Shown piece by piece: positions 45,328 through 57,810 of a DNA stretch of 64,000 bases; within the stretch, counting starts at the first letter, position 1; each line of letters starts with the position of its first letter. A program made the translations under genes and the position numbers. The stretch is from Trichosporon coremiiforme (lineage: Eukaryota; Basidiomycota; Tremellomycetes; Trichosporonales; Trichosporonaceae). Below the pieces are notes generated by a model. That model ran no database searches. It worked only from the letters and a program-made list of their open reading frames with translations, and was not told the origin of the DNA. The DNA lies in NCBI GenBank assembly GCA_039545355.1, contig BCJJ01000009.1, positions 1,095,757-1,159,756 of the forward strand, written 5' to 3'.

Positions 45328-47536
45328 CTAGAGAGAGGCCCTGATGAAGCCCTCGAGGCCACCGTTAACCCAGAGCTCCTGAACGCTGCGACCGACGCGC
45401 GCGGAAGGGTAGAACTTCTCGCCCTCGTCGCCCATCGTAACGGTGACTCCTCCTCGGCGAGTGTCGACCTTGACCTTCCAACCCTCGGGAATTACAGTAA
45501 GCTCGCCGTTCTTGCCGCCCTTTCCACGCGCACCATCCTGAGCGAAGCGGGCGGTGAGGTCCTCGATGAGCTCCGGAGCTTCCACGCAGATGAGACCGTT
45601 GTTGATGCTGTTCCGCTTGAAAATGTCGCCGAACGAACCGCAAATGACGAGGGGCATGCCGGCGTTCTTGATTGCGGTGGCGGCCTGCTCACGCGAAGAC
45701 CCAGTTCCAAAGTTGTAGCCAGAGAGAAGGACAGGGGTAGGGGAGTCCTTACGGAGATCACGGACGGTCGCGGCAAACTCGGGATCGTAGTTCTCCATGA
45801 CGACCTCAGCCTGGCGTTCCGGGGTGATATCGTCCTGGTAAGTGTACTTGCCGGGGTACATGCCGTCGGTCGTCAAGTTGTCCTGGGGCGCGAAGACGAG
45901 CTGACCCTCGAAGTATTCCGGGAAGCCCTCAAGCAGAGGCTCTGGCTCGGCACCTGTCTCGGCGGGCTGGGCGGACTGGGCGGGCGTCTCCTCGATCGCA
46001 AACTTTGGAACGTCATACTTGGGGAGCGCATTGAGGTCCAGCGAGTCGGGACCGCAAATGTAACCCTTGGCAGCCGATGCGGCGACAACGGCGGGGGACG
46101 CAAGGTAGGCGAGGGCGTCAGGAGATCCCATGCGGCCCTTGTAGTTGCGGTTCGTGGCACTGATACCGACCTCGCCCTTCTCGAGGAGGCCGACACCGAG
46201 ACCAATGCAAGGTCCGCAGCCAGCGGGGAGAGTTTTGGCGCCAGCGTCAATCAGAGCTTGCCAGTCGCCGGCAGCCTCCGCGTCCTGCTGGACGCGGCTG
46301 GAAGCAGCGGCGATGTAGAACTCGACACCAGGGGCAATCTTCTTGCCACGAAGAACATCAGCGGCGGCGGCAATGTCGGAGGCACGCGAGTTTGTGCAAG
46401 AAACGAGGTAAGCCTTGTTAATCTTGACAGGCTCCTCGAGGAACTTGGGCAGGGCTGTGGCGACCTTGACCGAGTTCGGGCCAGAGATGTGGGGAACAAG
46501 CGTGGACAGGTCGAGCGACAGACGCGAGGCGTAGTGAGCGCCAGGGTCCGCGGAGAGCTGCTCCTGAAGGCTCTTCTGCAAACGCTCCTCGTTCATGCGG
46601 GGGTGAACGTCAGTGTTCTCAGTCGACGGGATGGAGGGCGACGAGAACTTGCGGAGCTCAGCCTTGCGGATCTGGCTGCGGTACCAATCGATGAGCTTCT
46701 CGTCGACGGGGAAGACACCAGCAACAGCACCCCACTCGGTCGTCATATTGGCGATTGTCAGGCGCTCGTCAATAGCGAGGTGCTTGATGCCGTCTCCGGT
46801 GAACTCAATGGCGGCGTTCAGAACCTGGTCCTCGTTGAAGAGACCGGCGAGCGCGACAATAACGTCCTTGCCGGTAACTCCTTGGGGCAGCTTGCCGTCG
46901 AGTGAAACGGAAATGACACGAGGGATCTGCCACCAGAACTTGCCAGTAGCCCAGATACCGCTGTACGTCAGCGAAACCCTTCCTGAAAGACTCACGCCGC
47001 GTCGGTCCGCACAATGGCGGTACCGAGGCATCCGACACCTCCGTAGTGGTTGCTGTGGCTGTCACTGGCGACGACCATCTTGCCAGGCCAGGCATAGCCC
47101 TCCTCCACGACAATCTGGTGACCGATACCGCGGCCAGCGGGGTAAAAGTCGACACCATGCTCCTTGGCGAACGCCTCGATCTTCTTGTACTTCTTAATGT
47201 TGGTCTCGGACTTATTCTGGACATCGTGGTCAAGAGCATAAACGGGCTGACGAGGGTTGTCAAGCTTGGAGCAGTCGAGCGAGAGGAACTTGGAAATGAC
47301 GGGTCCCGTGTTATCGTGCGTCATGCTAACGATCAGCTTCGAAAACTGGCTCTCACATACACATGCTCCGGGCGAATCATGACATAGTCGCCCGACCTGA
47401 CCTTGGTGCCGGCAGGCAGATCAACCGCATACTTCTGCACGATCTTCTCCACGAGCGTCTGGGGAGTCGAGGTCGTCGCGTAGGCTCGCGCAAAGTGGGG
47501 CAATCTCCGCCTGGCGGCGAGCTGGAGCATGAACAT
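45328..47536 (-). CDS. LYS4: Mitochondrial homoaconitase
   Basis: Iron-sulfur hydro-lyase converting homocitrate to homoisocitrate in the alpha-aminoadipate route to lysine. 712 aa from exons 47536-47361, 47325-46996 and 46960-45328. An Arg/Ala-rich presequence ([20 protein letters not shown]) targets it to mitochondria. Core blocks: [36 protein letters not shown] joined across the first intron, [40 protein letters not shown] and [18 protein letters not shown]. The three cluster cysteines are in GGVGCLG or SCTNS and CGPC. The swivel domain has [21 protein letters not shown] plus-strand open frame of 538 codons lies antisense but is a codon-bias shadow. Confidence 0.96.
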
Positions 47537-48279
47537 GATGTTGGGCTTTTTGGTTGAGAAATAGCAACATCCCCGTTGGCTCTTTTATTTCGGTCGAAAG
47601 ACGGACGTTATCCGAGTCGATCGGAATCTCGGCTGTTTTGTCACGTGAGAGCCATGTGTGGTGACTGGACAATCCGGCGCGGCCATGTTGCCTGGTGAGG
47701 GGGTGCACGGTGCGATGTACAAATCGAGTGGACAGGATGGATGCATGAACACAGCAGCCGATGGGTGTATGGGTGTGCAACTGTAGTCGGGACAGTGAGT
47801 ACGCCGCCTTTCGCGCAACGATCCGTCGGGCCCGTTCCTCAATGTCCGAGTGCTGCGGCACTGCATACCGACCCGTCAATAAGTCGTGTCGCCGCCGCAA
47901 GCTCAGGCCAGTCCATGATGAACTACCGGCGCGGAGTCCTACATTCAATGCTTGGACACAGTGCACCGTACCTTCCGATTCAGCCATACTTGCCTTCGCA
48001 GCCGAGGTGGATGCTGTACTGGAAGTCCGTTGATGCATGCGAGGGCGACGCAGAAAGGTCTAAACCGTCTACTGTTCATATTCAGAGCCAAAAGCTAGAC
48101 TGCCATTTCAGGCCACCCTCCGTGCCTTTGCTGTCGATCAGGGTTACGTCCGCGCGCGTCGAGCCCTAGATTGGGGTCCTCCCCGTGCACATGTCCCGCT
48201 GTAACTTCCACACCCTCTTCCACATCACAATTTTCCATCCCCGCCGGCTTGTGTTGCTTAACACTACACACGCACACAT
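47537..48279. other. Divergent intergenic region, LYS4/GT90
   Basis: 743 bp between two starts. A TCACGTGA E-box (47641-47648) lies about 105 bp upstream of LYS4. The 38-bp dispersed repeat sits near the middle. No coding gene is supported. Confidence 0.55.
47954..47991 (+). repeat. 38-bp dispersed repeat, copy 2
   Basis: Begins ggacacagtgcaccgtac and matches the reverse complement of 7951-7988 at every base. The flanks are unrelated. It lies between LYS4 and the GT90 gene, in intergenic DNA like copy 1. Confidence 0.85.
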
Positions 48280-50239
48280 ATGCGGCAGTTCAAGAGTCTC
48301 TCTCCGAGAGGCCGAGTCGCCGCTGTTGCAGGCGGCTTCATAGCCTTGATCGTGCTCCTGCACGTCCTCTTCCCGAGCTCGCTCTCCACAACCCGGCGAT
48401 GGACCACCGCCTCGTCATCCGTTCTCCGTTCGACTTTCCTGAGAGGCAAGGCGAATGCTCCTCATCCCGCGATTCAGCACCCGATTCCCAAGCTGATGGC
48501 CGACGCGCAGAGCGCTTTTGAGCGCAAGGTCAAGAGCCAGTCAAAGTCTCTTCGTGAGGCTGTGGCCGAGTACCGCCGTCGATACAAGCGCGATCCCCCG
48601 AAGGGCTTCGACGACTGGTGGGAGTTTGCCAAGGAGCACAAGGCCATCATGGTCGACGAGTATGACCAGTTAGTAAACGACCTCGCGCCTTTCTGGCGTT
48701 TTACCGGCGCCGAGATTCGACAGCGCTGCATCGACGTGGGTTATCTTCCTTCCGTGGACCTGGTCCGCATCGAGAATGGCACGACTCGACTGATCGATGT
48801 CTCGAAGGGTTTCGTCGACTCAGAGGTCGGTGCTCGTGCCGTTGGTTTCAGCACGATGCTCGCCAAGTTCCAGAACAAACTGCCTAACATGGACTTCCCC
48901 ATCAACGAGAAGGCTGAAGGTCGTATCCTTGTTCCGTGGGAGGAGCAGCGGTATCACAACCTGACTGCCGACACGTCCAGTGAGCACTGAATGTGCAGAT
49001 CAACAGCTGACTTTCACAGAGGGTATTAAGCACGTTCTCGGAGGCGAGTTCATTCCCGACTGGCGCGCCGACGGCAGCGTGTGGGAGGCATATCGCCGCA
49101 CATGTGACCCTTCATCCCAAGCCCGAAGACTTTTCAGCTCTTTGCATGCCCATCTGAAGGAGAGTCAGGTCCCCATTTCGCGCCTCGCCAAGGCGGGCGT
49201 ATCGACCGATGTCGTGGACGATGACTTTGTCTTCGCCAAGGACGTCGACGACAAGTTTGACTTTTGCGACCGCCCCTGGGCTCACTACAACCAGGGACAC
49301 TTCTTCTCTGACTGGCGCACTATTCACGCTCTCTACCCCATGTTTTCGCCCGCCAAGGGGTCGGGATTCGGCGACATTTTGATCCCTAGCCACTACTACT
49401 ACTTCCCGACAAAGCTGTACGCCTATGGTTGGTGGTGGTTACACGAGCCGAAGGACGTGGACGACATGGAGGTGCCTTGGGAGGAGAAGTCTGACGACAT
49501 TTTCTGGCGCGGGGCGACCACTGGAGGTGGTTCATCGCCCCCTGGTTACCTTCCGCAGTACCAGCGCCATCGCCTGATCAAGATGGCATCCGACCACTCT
49601 AGCACTAACAAGACAATCGTCTTTGCGGACCCGCCCGGCACAGACAACTTCATCTCGGCTCCCGTTCCCCTTACCGAGCTCAACAAAGAAATCATGGATG
49701 TCGCATTCACCAAGGCTGTTGGATGTGGTCAGTACCCTGGCGGCTGCGACCGCATGCGCAAGGACCACCGTTTCGCCGACGCCGTGCCCCTCGGCGAGAA
49801 CTGGAGCCACAAATATTTGATTGACCTCGACGGTATGGGCTACTCCGCCCGTTTTCCCGCCCTCCTTAAGTCAAAGAGTGCTGTCATGAAGACGACGGTT
49901 TACACCGAATACATGTCAGAGTGGATTCAACCGTGGCTCCACTACATCCCGGTCTCCCAGGCGTACAACGAGATCTACAACATCTACGCATATTTCTCTG
50001 GCGCCACACCCTCCATGCTGAATGCAGCCAACGCTACGAGGGACCAGTTCCAGTCGGCTGGGCACCACACGCACAAGCTCGACACCGACGCTGAACTCCG
50101 CAAGATTGCCGAGGCCGGCCGTGAGTGGATGTTCAAGATTGGCCGCAAGCTCGACATGGAAATTTACCTCTACCGGCTTTGCCTGGAGTGGGCTCGTCTC
50201 AATGCCGACGACCGGGAGGCTATGAGCTACAAAGGCTAA
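48280..50239 (+). CDS. GT90 (CAP10/CXT1-like) glycosyltransferase
   Basis: Type II Golgi membrane protein of 639 aa from exons 48280-48979 and 49020-50239. The N-terminal anchor is VAAVAGGFIALIVLLHVLF at about residues 13-31. GT90 features follow: PPKGFDDWWEFAKEHKAIMV, the luminal core PWAHYNQGHFFSDWRTIHAL, KSDDIFWRGATTGGGSSPPG, ENWSHKYLIDLDGMGYSARF, LLKSKSAVMKTTVYTEYMSE and WLHYIPVSQAYNEIYNIYAY. These are the classic CAP10/KDELC-type donor-site blocks (W-RG-T, D-DG, LLxSxSxV, H-PV). Family members in Cryptococcus are beta-xylosyltransferases for capsule and glycolipid glycans, so xylose transfer is likely but not proven. Divergent from LYS4. Confidence 0.88.
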
Positions 50240-50412
50240 AACCTTTCTGGGACACTTTGAACACATTCCTTATAGACAGACATGACCACATATGAATTCT
50301 GTAACATTTAGTCGGCCGGGACTATATGGTGTGGGGCTCCGTTTACAATGTCATTTTCGAGTCTGCACAAATAATAACTTTTGTCAGCGTTCCGTCTCCA
50401 ACGCCTCCAACC

Positions 50413-52128
50413 ATGTCTTCAGCACCGGGCAGTGCCAAGCCGAAAAGCACTACGACTTCAAGCTCCTCGAAGCCGATGGGTCTATCCAGCAACTCGCCGC
50501 CTGCCGGCCCCGGCGAGGAAGGCGAAGACGAGGACGATGTTCGCCTCGATGTCGCGTTCATCCAGGGATTTGCCAGGTGCGCATCCTCCCCGAAGCTCTG
50601 CTGATTGCCTAGCAAGATTCAGCTAGCTCCCTCCGAGATCATCGACGGCGCCGAAGTTCAGCGGCCGAGAATCACCATCCCGAAACGAGGAGAGAAGGAT
50701 TTCGAGCCGTTACAGGAAACGGTGAACCTGCAGGATATGATGCTGCAGAACAGCAGGCAGGCTCTCTTTGATGCACTGCAGGGAGTGCGCGGCATGTCTT
50801 CGTGCGTGGAACAACTTGCACCGCTGACTGTCTTGCAGTAAATCGCTCTCACACGCGATTGTCACACCCGAGTCTCCCTACCCTCGGCTGGTAGTCGCGC
50901 GGGGCCACGTTCTTGACACAATGGGCATCTCCGTCCGATCGGCACGAGATGGTGCCAAGTCTGCTGCCCGCGTTCAGTTACTTCCGGAGGAGGCGATTTA
51001 CCTCACGGAGAGGGGCTCGCTTCAAATCTGGAACGGGCGTTCCCCTGCAAATGCTCAGGAGGAGGCGGAGGGCATTGGAGCGTGGAGTGACGAGGAATTC
51101 GGTATCAGGGATGCCGTGGAGATGAGCGTTATGGAGGTGTACGGCGCATTCATGGGAATGGACGGTTTGACATGGCAACGGTACCAGGTGAGCCATCAAA
51201 TGATCGCAGCTTCTGACGACTAGGCTTTCGCCTATCTACGGAGATTGGGCTACACCGTTCAGCGCGTGAGACAGTTCATACCTACTTACTTCCTGAGTCC
51301 GGAGGACTCGCTCTCCAAGCCTGCTGGCGTGTCATTAGGACTTGCTCTCAGAACGGCCGGAGAAGCTCTGGCACGCATTGTTCGAGCATTGGTCAACAAC
51401 ACCTTGTTCCCGGTTCGCTTTGTAACCCGGGTCGGTCTTTCGCTAGCCAGCCCCTTCAAAACTACTGGACTTCGTGTCTGGCATGGCGAGACGTACTGTG
51501 AGTACCCCCGGGTAATTTTCCTCACACTCAGCCTCACTATTCGCTTCCCTCCGTTGCATTCCTGGAGGTCATCAGAACCCAGTTCCCGCAAGCGCAATGC
51601 TCGAGGAGGCATCCGTGTACGACAACCTTGCTCGCAACCCGTATCTGCCGTTTTACCACGTCTGGAAGCCCGCAACTACTTGGAGCAAGAACAATTGGGA
51701 CAAGGGTAGCGCCGAGGGCTTGGACCGACAGAAGCCCGAGTATACTGTGGCTGTAGTGGAGTGAGTTAGATTGTAGTTGTCGGCGTTAACCGCGCAGATC
51801 TCGCGATACCCCGTTCCCCACCCTGGAGCAGCTCGACGAAGTCTTCAACATGCTGCCTGATGAGCCGACTGGCCCAGCTAATCGTGTCGGGCCGCAATAC
51901 AGCAAGCCGAACGCGCAAGTCCGACCTGCAGATGCCCAACGGCTCTCATTCTTCCAGCAGATGATGGTGTCGCTAGGACTGAGATCCGTACCTTCTAGGC
52001 GCACCCCAAACCCTATGGGCGCGCTGCGCAACGGCGACCGCGCCCTGGTCGTGGCTGTGAATGATTGCGGTAACACCGGTTGGATCAGGTTTGGAAGATC
52101 TGGATTTGAGAGCATCGCCATGGTATGA
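50413..52128 (+). CDS. SEN54: tRNA-splicing endonuclease subunit Sen54
   Basis: Structural subunit of the tRNA intron endonuclease, paired with Sen2. 511 aa from six exons (50413-50576, 50613-50801, 50839-51187, 51224-51497, 51532-51760, 51798-52128), summing to a whole number of codons. A Ser-rich start is followed by NLQDMMLQNSRQALFDALQG, then HVLDTMGISVRSARDGAKSA and LLPEEAIYLTERGSLQIW, the Sen54 N-domain. Then LTWQRYQAFAYLRRLGYTVQ, and in the C-terminal part NPYLPFYHVWKPATTWSKN and DRALVVAVNDCGNTGWIRFG. The last two are the conserved nuclease-like fold without catalytic triad. Ends 52 bp from the convergent POL3 stop. Confidence 0.9.
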
Positions 52129-52180
52129 TTAGCATCAACATTGTGTACATATGCAATTATGTTACAGAAAACATTCTCCT

Positions 52181-55100
52181 TCACCACGCTAGTTCCGCGT
52201 TGAATCGGTCCAGCTGAGCGTTTGCCGCCGTCACTTCCTTTTGACGCGCCGTACGGCGATAGAAGATGGGACAGTCCGCAGAAGTGCAGATGACATCCTT
52301 TAATCAGTGAGAATCGTGCCCGAAGTCACTCACCTGGTGCAAGGACCCCTGACAACGCTGACACTGCGTCCACAGTCGGGCGAAGTCTACTTGCAGCTCG
52401 GACGTGACGTCCACCTGCTTCTGGTACAGCTCGGGCAGTTTCGGACGACAGTTTACGCACACGGCGCTCTCTGCGGTCGTGTCAGTGTAGTCTCAAGAGT
52501 GGAAAACGCACCTTTTGAACCCTTCAACGGGGTTCGGCATCCTAGACATGTTGCCGTCTTCACTGCGAACTTCATGAGGCCGCCCACCGTCGGTGTGGCA
52601 ATCTGAATGCTGCGAGTATGCTCACCGGACACTGCGGTCAGTTCAACTCTATAGTAGGCAACGTACGCAAACTGGTAGCTCGGGTGCCCAGAATGGGCTC
52701 GAAAATACGCATCAGCGGCTTCGATAGCTGGTTCTCCAGATAATAGCGGGTGTCGATAGGAACATTGTTCTCCAGAACGTAGAGAGGGTCCTCTGACTTT
52801 TCGTACGCGGCAGCACCCTTGATTCCTTTGACGATGACATAAGCGACGCGGTCTCCCAACGCGGGTGCGGAACCAGCGTCGCGCTTCTTCATCCTCTCTG
52901 CGAGCTCGACGTGAGCTTGCTTGCCGGCATAATCTAAAGTCAGCCCCACCGCTACCCTCCACACAAACCGAGCTTGGCCAGCGCCTTGGTAATGACAAGC
53001 TGAGACATGTCGATCTTGTTTTGAAGGAGGTCGGCGATCGTCTGCTTCACGTATCTGGGTGTTAGGACAACATTATTCGAACTCACTCTTCGGCTCCCTT
53101 CACGTCTCGATCAATGAGCATCTTGTAGAGACACGTTTCAATCATCGTGGACACTAGCCGACAGTTGTCGCGGCGAACAGTCTTTGGCGGTCAACTCAGC
53201 AGGCCGGCAAAGCTCACCTCGATACCCTTCGTGTCCATCTTGTCATACTTGTCCGGTTTTGTCCAGTAGAGACCAGCGTACCTCTTCTTGCTGATGAGCA
53301 AATACGGGAAGTACACCTTCTCGAACTCCAGCTTGATCGGCTTCTTAAATTTGGCGGAGACCAGGTCAGCTGCTTCAGCTCCAAGGCGCATGGCTGTTGG
53401 CAGGTCGGGGCAGCCGAACTTGACCATGACCGAATCAGTGTCTCCATATATGACTTGCGCGTCGTGGTTGTAACCATTCTTGATAGAGTATTGAGCCTCG
53501 ACCTCACGCTTGGTCATGTCAATCATTTGGCGTCCGTAAGCGGTCACCGACGTCGAGATGGCCAAACAGGGGAGCTTTCCAATGGTGGCACCAGTGAAAC
53601 CGTATACAGAGTTGGCACTGATCTGTTACGGTCAGCGGAGGTCATACTTGATTGCAAACCTTCAACGCAAGCTGTCGTCCGTCCAGGACTGCACGCTTGA
53701 ACGGGTCTTTCTCCACTTTGAGGTCGGCCTTCGCTCGCTTTCGCGCGCCGAGAAGATTCTCCAGGACGTGAGGCAACAGACCCTTCCTCCGCTTTTCGGT
53801 CATGAAGAAATCTTGTCGTCAGTCGGCGTTTCGTTGGCGGCTTGGCTTACCGTTGTTCGGAGTTTGGACATAGTCTTCGTTCTCTACGAGACCCAGTCGC
53901 TGTATCGTTGCCTTGTCCACGAGCGTCGTGTAGCACAGATTGTGCGCCATCATGATTGATGGGTACAGCGAGGCGAAATCGAGCGTCGCAATCGGCGTGT
54001 CGTAATAACCCTTCGAGGGCTCAATAACGGTGGCACCTTCGTATTGCTCGTCAGTGCCCTCACTACGCATTGCGGGAATGAGGTAGCCTTTGTCCTTGGC
54101 ATTACGATAGAGCTGCGAGATGACACGGATCTGCTGGCCACGGGTCAACACGTCGTTGAAAGGAATGCCCGTGACACGGGCCAATTCGGTGTAATTGACG
54201 AGACACATTAGACGGTCCAGTAGTCGTTGAGGGAGGTACGCGTCCTTGCTGTCAGTATGCCTTTCACTGGTACACTCACCTTCAGACAGTAGACAGCCAA
54301 ACGACGGCGCGAATCGGCGGTACCGTTCTGTAGCTCGGTAATGATGGAGTGATGCACATCCTCCTTTTGCTCTCCCAGAAACTGGGCACACACCGCGTTG
54401 AGTGTGTAGCTACGAAGTTTGTAGTCGCGCTGGATGACCTGCAGAATGTCCATCTGTAGGCGGCCATCGAGATTGACCGCCTTGGAGTCGCGCTGACCGA
54501 AAGCTTTTGACGAGAAATGGGTGTCCTTCACCTCAGAGCGAACGCCTGGTCCGTCAGATCGCAGCTTTGATTGTTCCTCACCTTCAAGACGACCAAGATA
54601 GGCAAAGTCGGGGATCTTCAACGCCTTTGCACGATCGAGGAGGTATGGCAGATCGAAGTTTGAAATGTTGTATCCGATCACGAGATCAGGATCCACCTCC
54701 TGCACAAAGTCACGCCATGCCAGCAGTAGCTGGCGTTCATCCATGAACTGCTTCACTTGCGCTCCAACGATGTGGGCGCACGTGTTGAGCGTGAACACGT
54801 TGCGAACGAAGGGCTTTTTTTCTCCGTGTCGCGTGACCATCGCTGCAATCTGGATGACCGGATCGATGTTGGCTTCGGGGAAGATGCCCTTGCGACCTGC
54901 ACACTCGATATCGAAGCTAAGCACTCGAAGCGGTGCAATGGTCAGCCAGTCACCCTCCGGTGCATGAGAAACCAGGTCCGAGTAACTGTCGATGTCAGCG
55001 CCCACAGATGAGAAGGATGACGCACTGCATGGTGAACTCCAACTGACAGCGCGAACGCTTTTCTGATCCATGGAGAACCGAATACTTTCCTCCAGGAACT

Positions 55101-55935
55101 TCGACCCAGTTCATGCCGACGAGCTTTGCGTTAGCGGCGGCGTCCAACGATTACGTACCTTTGTGTCAATCATGAACCGGAGAGGGAACTGAATATTGCT
55201 CTCGTACGTCATCGTCTCCTGGTTGAAAGAGTCCTTGAACGCGACTTGGCCCCGTTCGAAGAGACGTGCACAGAGGTCAGTTGCAATCGTTGGGCTGAAG
55301 ACTTATCTTTCACTTTAGGGAGGGCTTTGGGCTCCGTGCATACGATCTTGATGAACGGGACGTTGTCATCGCCCTTGTATCCCCACAGTGACTTTCGGTT
55401 CGCGATTTCACAGTCAGCAACGGCAATGGTACCGGTCTGCAGAGCGGACTGCCTTGGTCAGTCCCAGAATCAATACTTCGCACTCACATTCAAAGTGTCT
55501 TTGAGAGGCGTTAAATCAGACTGAAGGAATCCGCTAGGAGCGGCGACGTAAAAGTAAGGACGGAAGCCGTGGACATGAGCCAGCATCGAGTTGCCACCCT
55601 TTGTTACACCGAACAGTCTCAATGTCGGTCCAAACTGGGGGTGGGATGATTCTGCAACTTCGATCTGCTGGAAGACTTAGGTCAGTGGATTCACGCACGT
55701 TTGACGACTCACCAAGCGTGTCTGTTGCAGGGTCGACCTTTGGAAGTGGTGGTCGTGGCCAAGCATCTTCCGTCTCGATCGAGTCTTCTATTAGCACATT
55801 GGATGCCAGTGCTCACGTACCTCCATGGTCGTTCTCAGCCTCCAAAAGATCTTGAAAGTCACTCGGATAGCTGGCGTCTCCGGATACACGCTCTACTTTC
55901 CGCCTCTTCGCAGAGGGTTCTTGAGCCTGGACCAT
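52181..55935 (-). CDS. POL3: DNA polymerase delta catalytic subunit
   Basis: B-family replicative polymerase with proofreading, in some 15 exons. Start [17 protein letters not shown] carries a nuclear-localisation-like KRRK. N-domain: [20 protein letters not shown] and [20 protein letters not shown]. Exonuclease: [19 protein letters not shown] (Exo I DIE), [16 protein letters not shown] (Exo II) and later Exo III. Polymerase: [19 protein letters not shown] (motif A), [19 protein letters not shown] (motif B) and [17 protein letters not shown] (motif C, DTD). C-terminal zinc/iron-sulfur cysteines: [10 protein letters not shown], then [19 protein letters not shown]. One intron, 55306-55266, appears to be of AT-AC type (see findings). 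The start was chosen at 55935 because the exon-1 frame opens there. Confidence 0.96.
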
Positions 55936-56435
55936 GGCGGGTGAGTGAATTGTAAATCTACAGTCTTTGATCGTTGCTCACACCAACACAAATCAACTAC
56001 GCGCAAGTGGAGGTCGCTAGGTGACGCGACTTGGAATTACGTAATCAGTCACGTGCACACTTCACACCTGAAAGCAGAGACGGTCCGTGCTCGGGAATTG
56101 ACCTGCGCCGGTGAGCTCGCCATCACCTCCTCTGTCCACAGTTGGCTGACGGTGCAGGAAGCCTGATATGCACCGAGTTGCCCAATCCGCTCCGTATCCG
56201 TGGCTACTATTCAGCTGCGTCGCAGTACGTCGGAGTGCGTAACCGTCTGTCTCGTCAATCGGTCGCGCTGGCTGTCGCGCGTCATCGTCCAAGTCAAGCC
56301 GGTTGGTCGACACGTGGACGGATACACCGGTAACAAGCTTTGCCGATCAGTCCCGTTGCTGCTCAATTAAAACAGGTCAACGCGCTCGCCGAAACTTGAC
56401 TCCTCATTCACATTATCAACTTCCTCGCCGCCGCC
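55936..56435. promoter_or_regulatory. Divergent promoter, POL3/acyl-CoA dehydrogenase
   Basis: 500 bp between two starts pointing apart. Holds CACGTG at 56050-56055, 115 bp upstream of POL3, and a GACGCG word near 56020. The acyl-CoA dehydrogenase side is rich in CT just before its ATG. Confidence 0.5.
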
Positions 56436-57810
56436 ATGCTCGCCAAGTCTGGCCTCGCTCGCAATGCCCTTCGCCTCCCTCGCGCTGGCGCCGCTCATAG
56501 CCGCATCGCTCAGCGCGCTTACTCGACGCCCTCGGACGTGAAGGGTATCAACTTCGCTCTTAACGACGAGCAGGCTGCCATCCACGAACTGGCACAGAGC
56601 TTCTCTCGCGAGAAGATTGTTCCTGTTGCTGCCGAGTATGACCGTACCATGGAGTACCCCTGGCCTATCCTCAAGGAAGCCCACGAGCTTGGCCTCATGA
56701 ACACCCACGTCCCGGAGTCCTGTGGTGGACCCGGCCTCGGTGTTCTGGACGAGGTACTCATTCAGGAGTCCATCGCTTTCGGTTGCTCTGGTATTGGAAC
56801 TGCTATCGCTGCCAACGGTCTCGGTCAGACTCCCGTCATCATCGCCGGATCGGAAGCTCTGAAGAAGAAGTACCTCGGCCGCATGACTGAGGAGTGTATG
56901 GTCGCCTCATACGCCGTTACGGAGCCCGGTGCCGGTTCTGACGTCGCCGCCATCAAGACGAAGGCCGAAAAGCAGGGTGACAAGTGGGTCATCAACGGTA
57001 CCAAGATGTGGATCACCAACTCTGGCCACGCCAACTGGTTCTTCGTGCTTGCCGTCACGGACCCCACCGCCCCGGTCAACAAGCGCATGACCGGTTTCGT
57101 CGTGGAGGCCGACACTCCCGGCGTCGCCCCCGGTAAGAAGGAGATCAACATGGGCCAGCGCTGCTCGGATACCCGCATGGTCAATTTCCAGGACGTTGTT
57201 GTTTCCGAGGAGAACGTCGTTGGTAAGCCTGGAGAGGGCTTCAAGATCGCCATGGGTGTCTTTGACGTCAGCCGTCCGGTCGTTGCCGCCGGGGCTGTGG
57301 GTCTCGCCCAGCGTGCCTTGGAGGAGGCTACCAAGTACGCCCAGGAGCGCCAGACCATGGGCAAGCCCATCATCAACCACCAGGGTGTCGGCTTCATGCT
57401 GGCTGACATGGCACTCAACGTCGAGGCGTCCCGTGGACTGACGTGGCGCGGCGCTTGGGTTCGTGATCAGGGGGAGCGCAACAGTAAGTGTCGTGATCAT
57501 TATCATCAGCTAACAGGCCAGCCTACGTTGCCTCGCTTGCCAAGCTCATGGCCAGTAAGGCCGCCGTCGAGAACGCGAGTCTCGGTATCCAGGGTATGTC
57601 TTATCTTTCCAGCTCTCGCTGACATGAGTCTTCGGAGGCATCGGTTTCAACACGGAGACCCCCATGGAGAAGCTTTTCCGTGACTCCAAGATCTTTGAGC
57701 TTTGTAAGTTGACCTCTGCACTGTAGTTACTGACGCCAACAGACGAGGGTACTTCCCAGATTCAGCGCCTCATCATCTCCCGACACCTTCCCAGTATGTA
57801 CCCCGCTTAA
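56436..57810 (+). CDS. Mitochondrial medium-chain-type acyl-CoA dehydrogenase
   Basis: FAD enzyme of beta-oxidation, 417 aa. Exons 56436-57483, 57522-57593, 57638-57703 and 57743-57810. The N-terminus is a mitochondrial presequence ([18 protein letters not shown]). Core blocks: [58 protein letters not shown] (first signature), [20 protein letters not shown], and [20 protein letters not shown] (second signature region). Splicing of the small last exons yields [20 protein letters not shown] and then [18 protein letters not shown], where the Glu of YEGT is the catalytic base of the medium-chain class. Size equals that class (about 420 with presequence). The chain-length preference is inferred from this Glu position. 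Confidence 0.93.

Noticed and set aside
45289..46905. Plus-strand open frame of 538 codons
   Set aside because: Exactly antisense to LYS4; produced by its biased third codon positions. The same applies to the frames over SER1 (38071-39180) and the Ser-rich gene (32695-33660).
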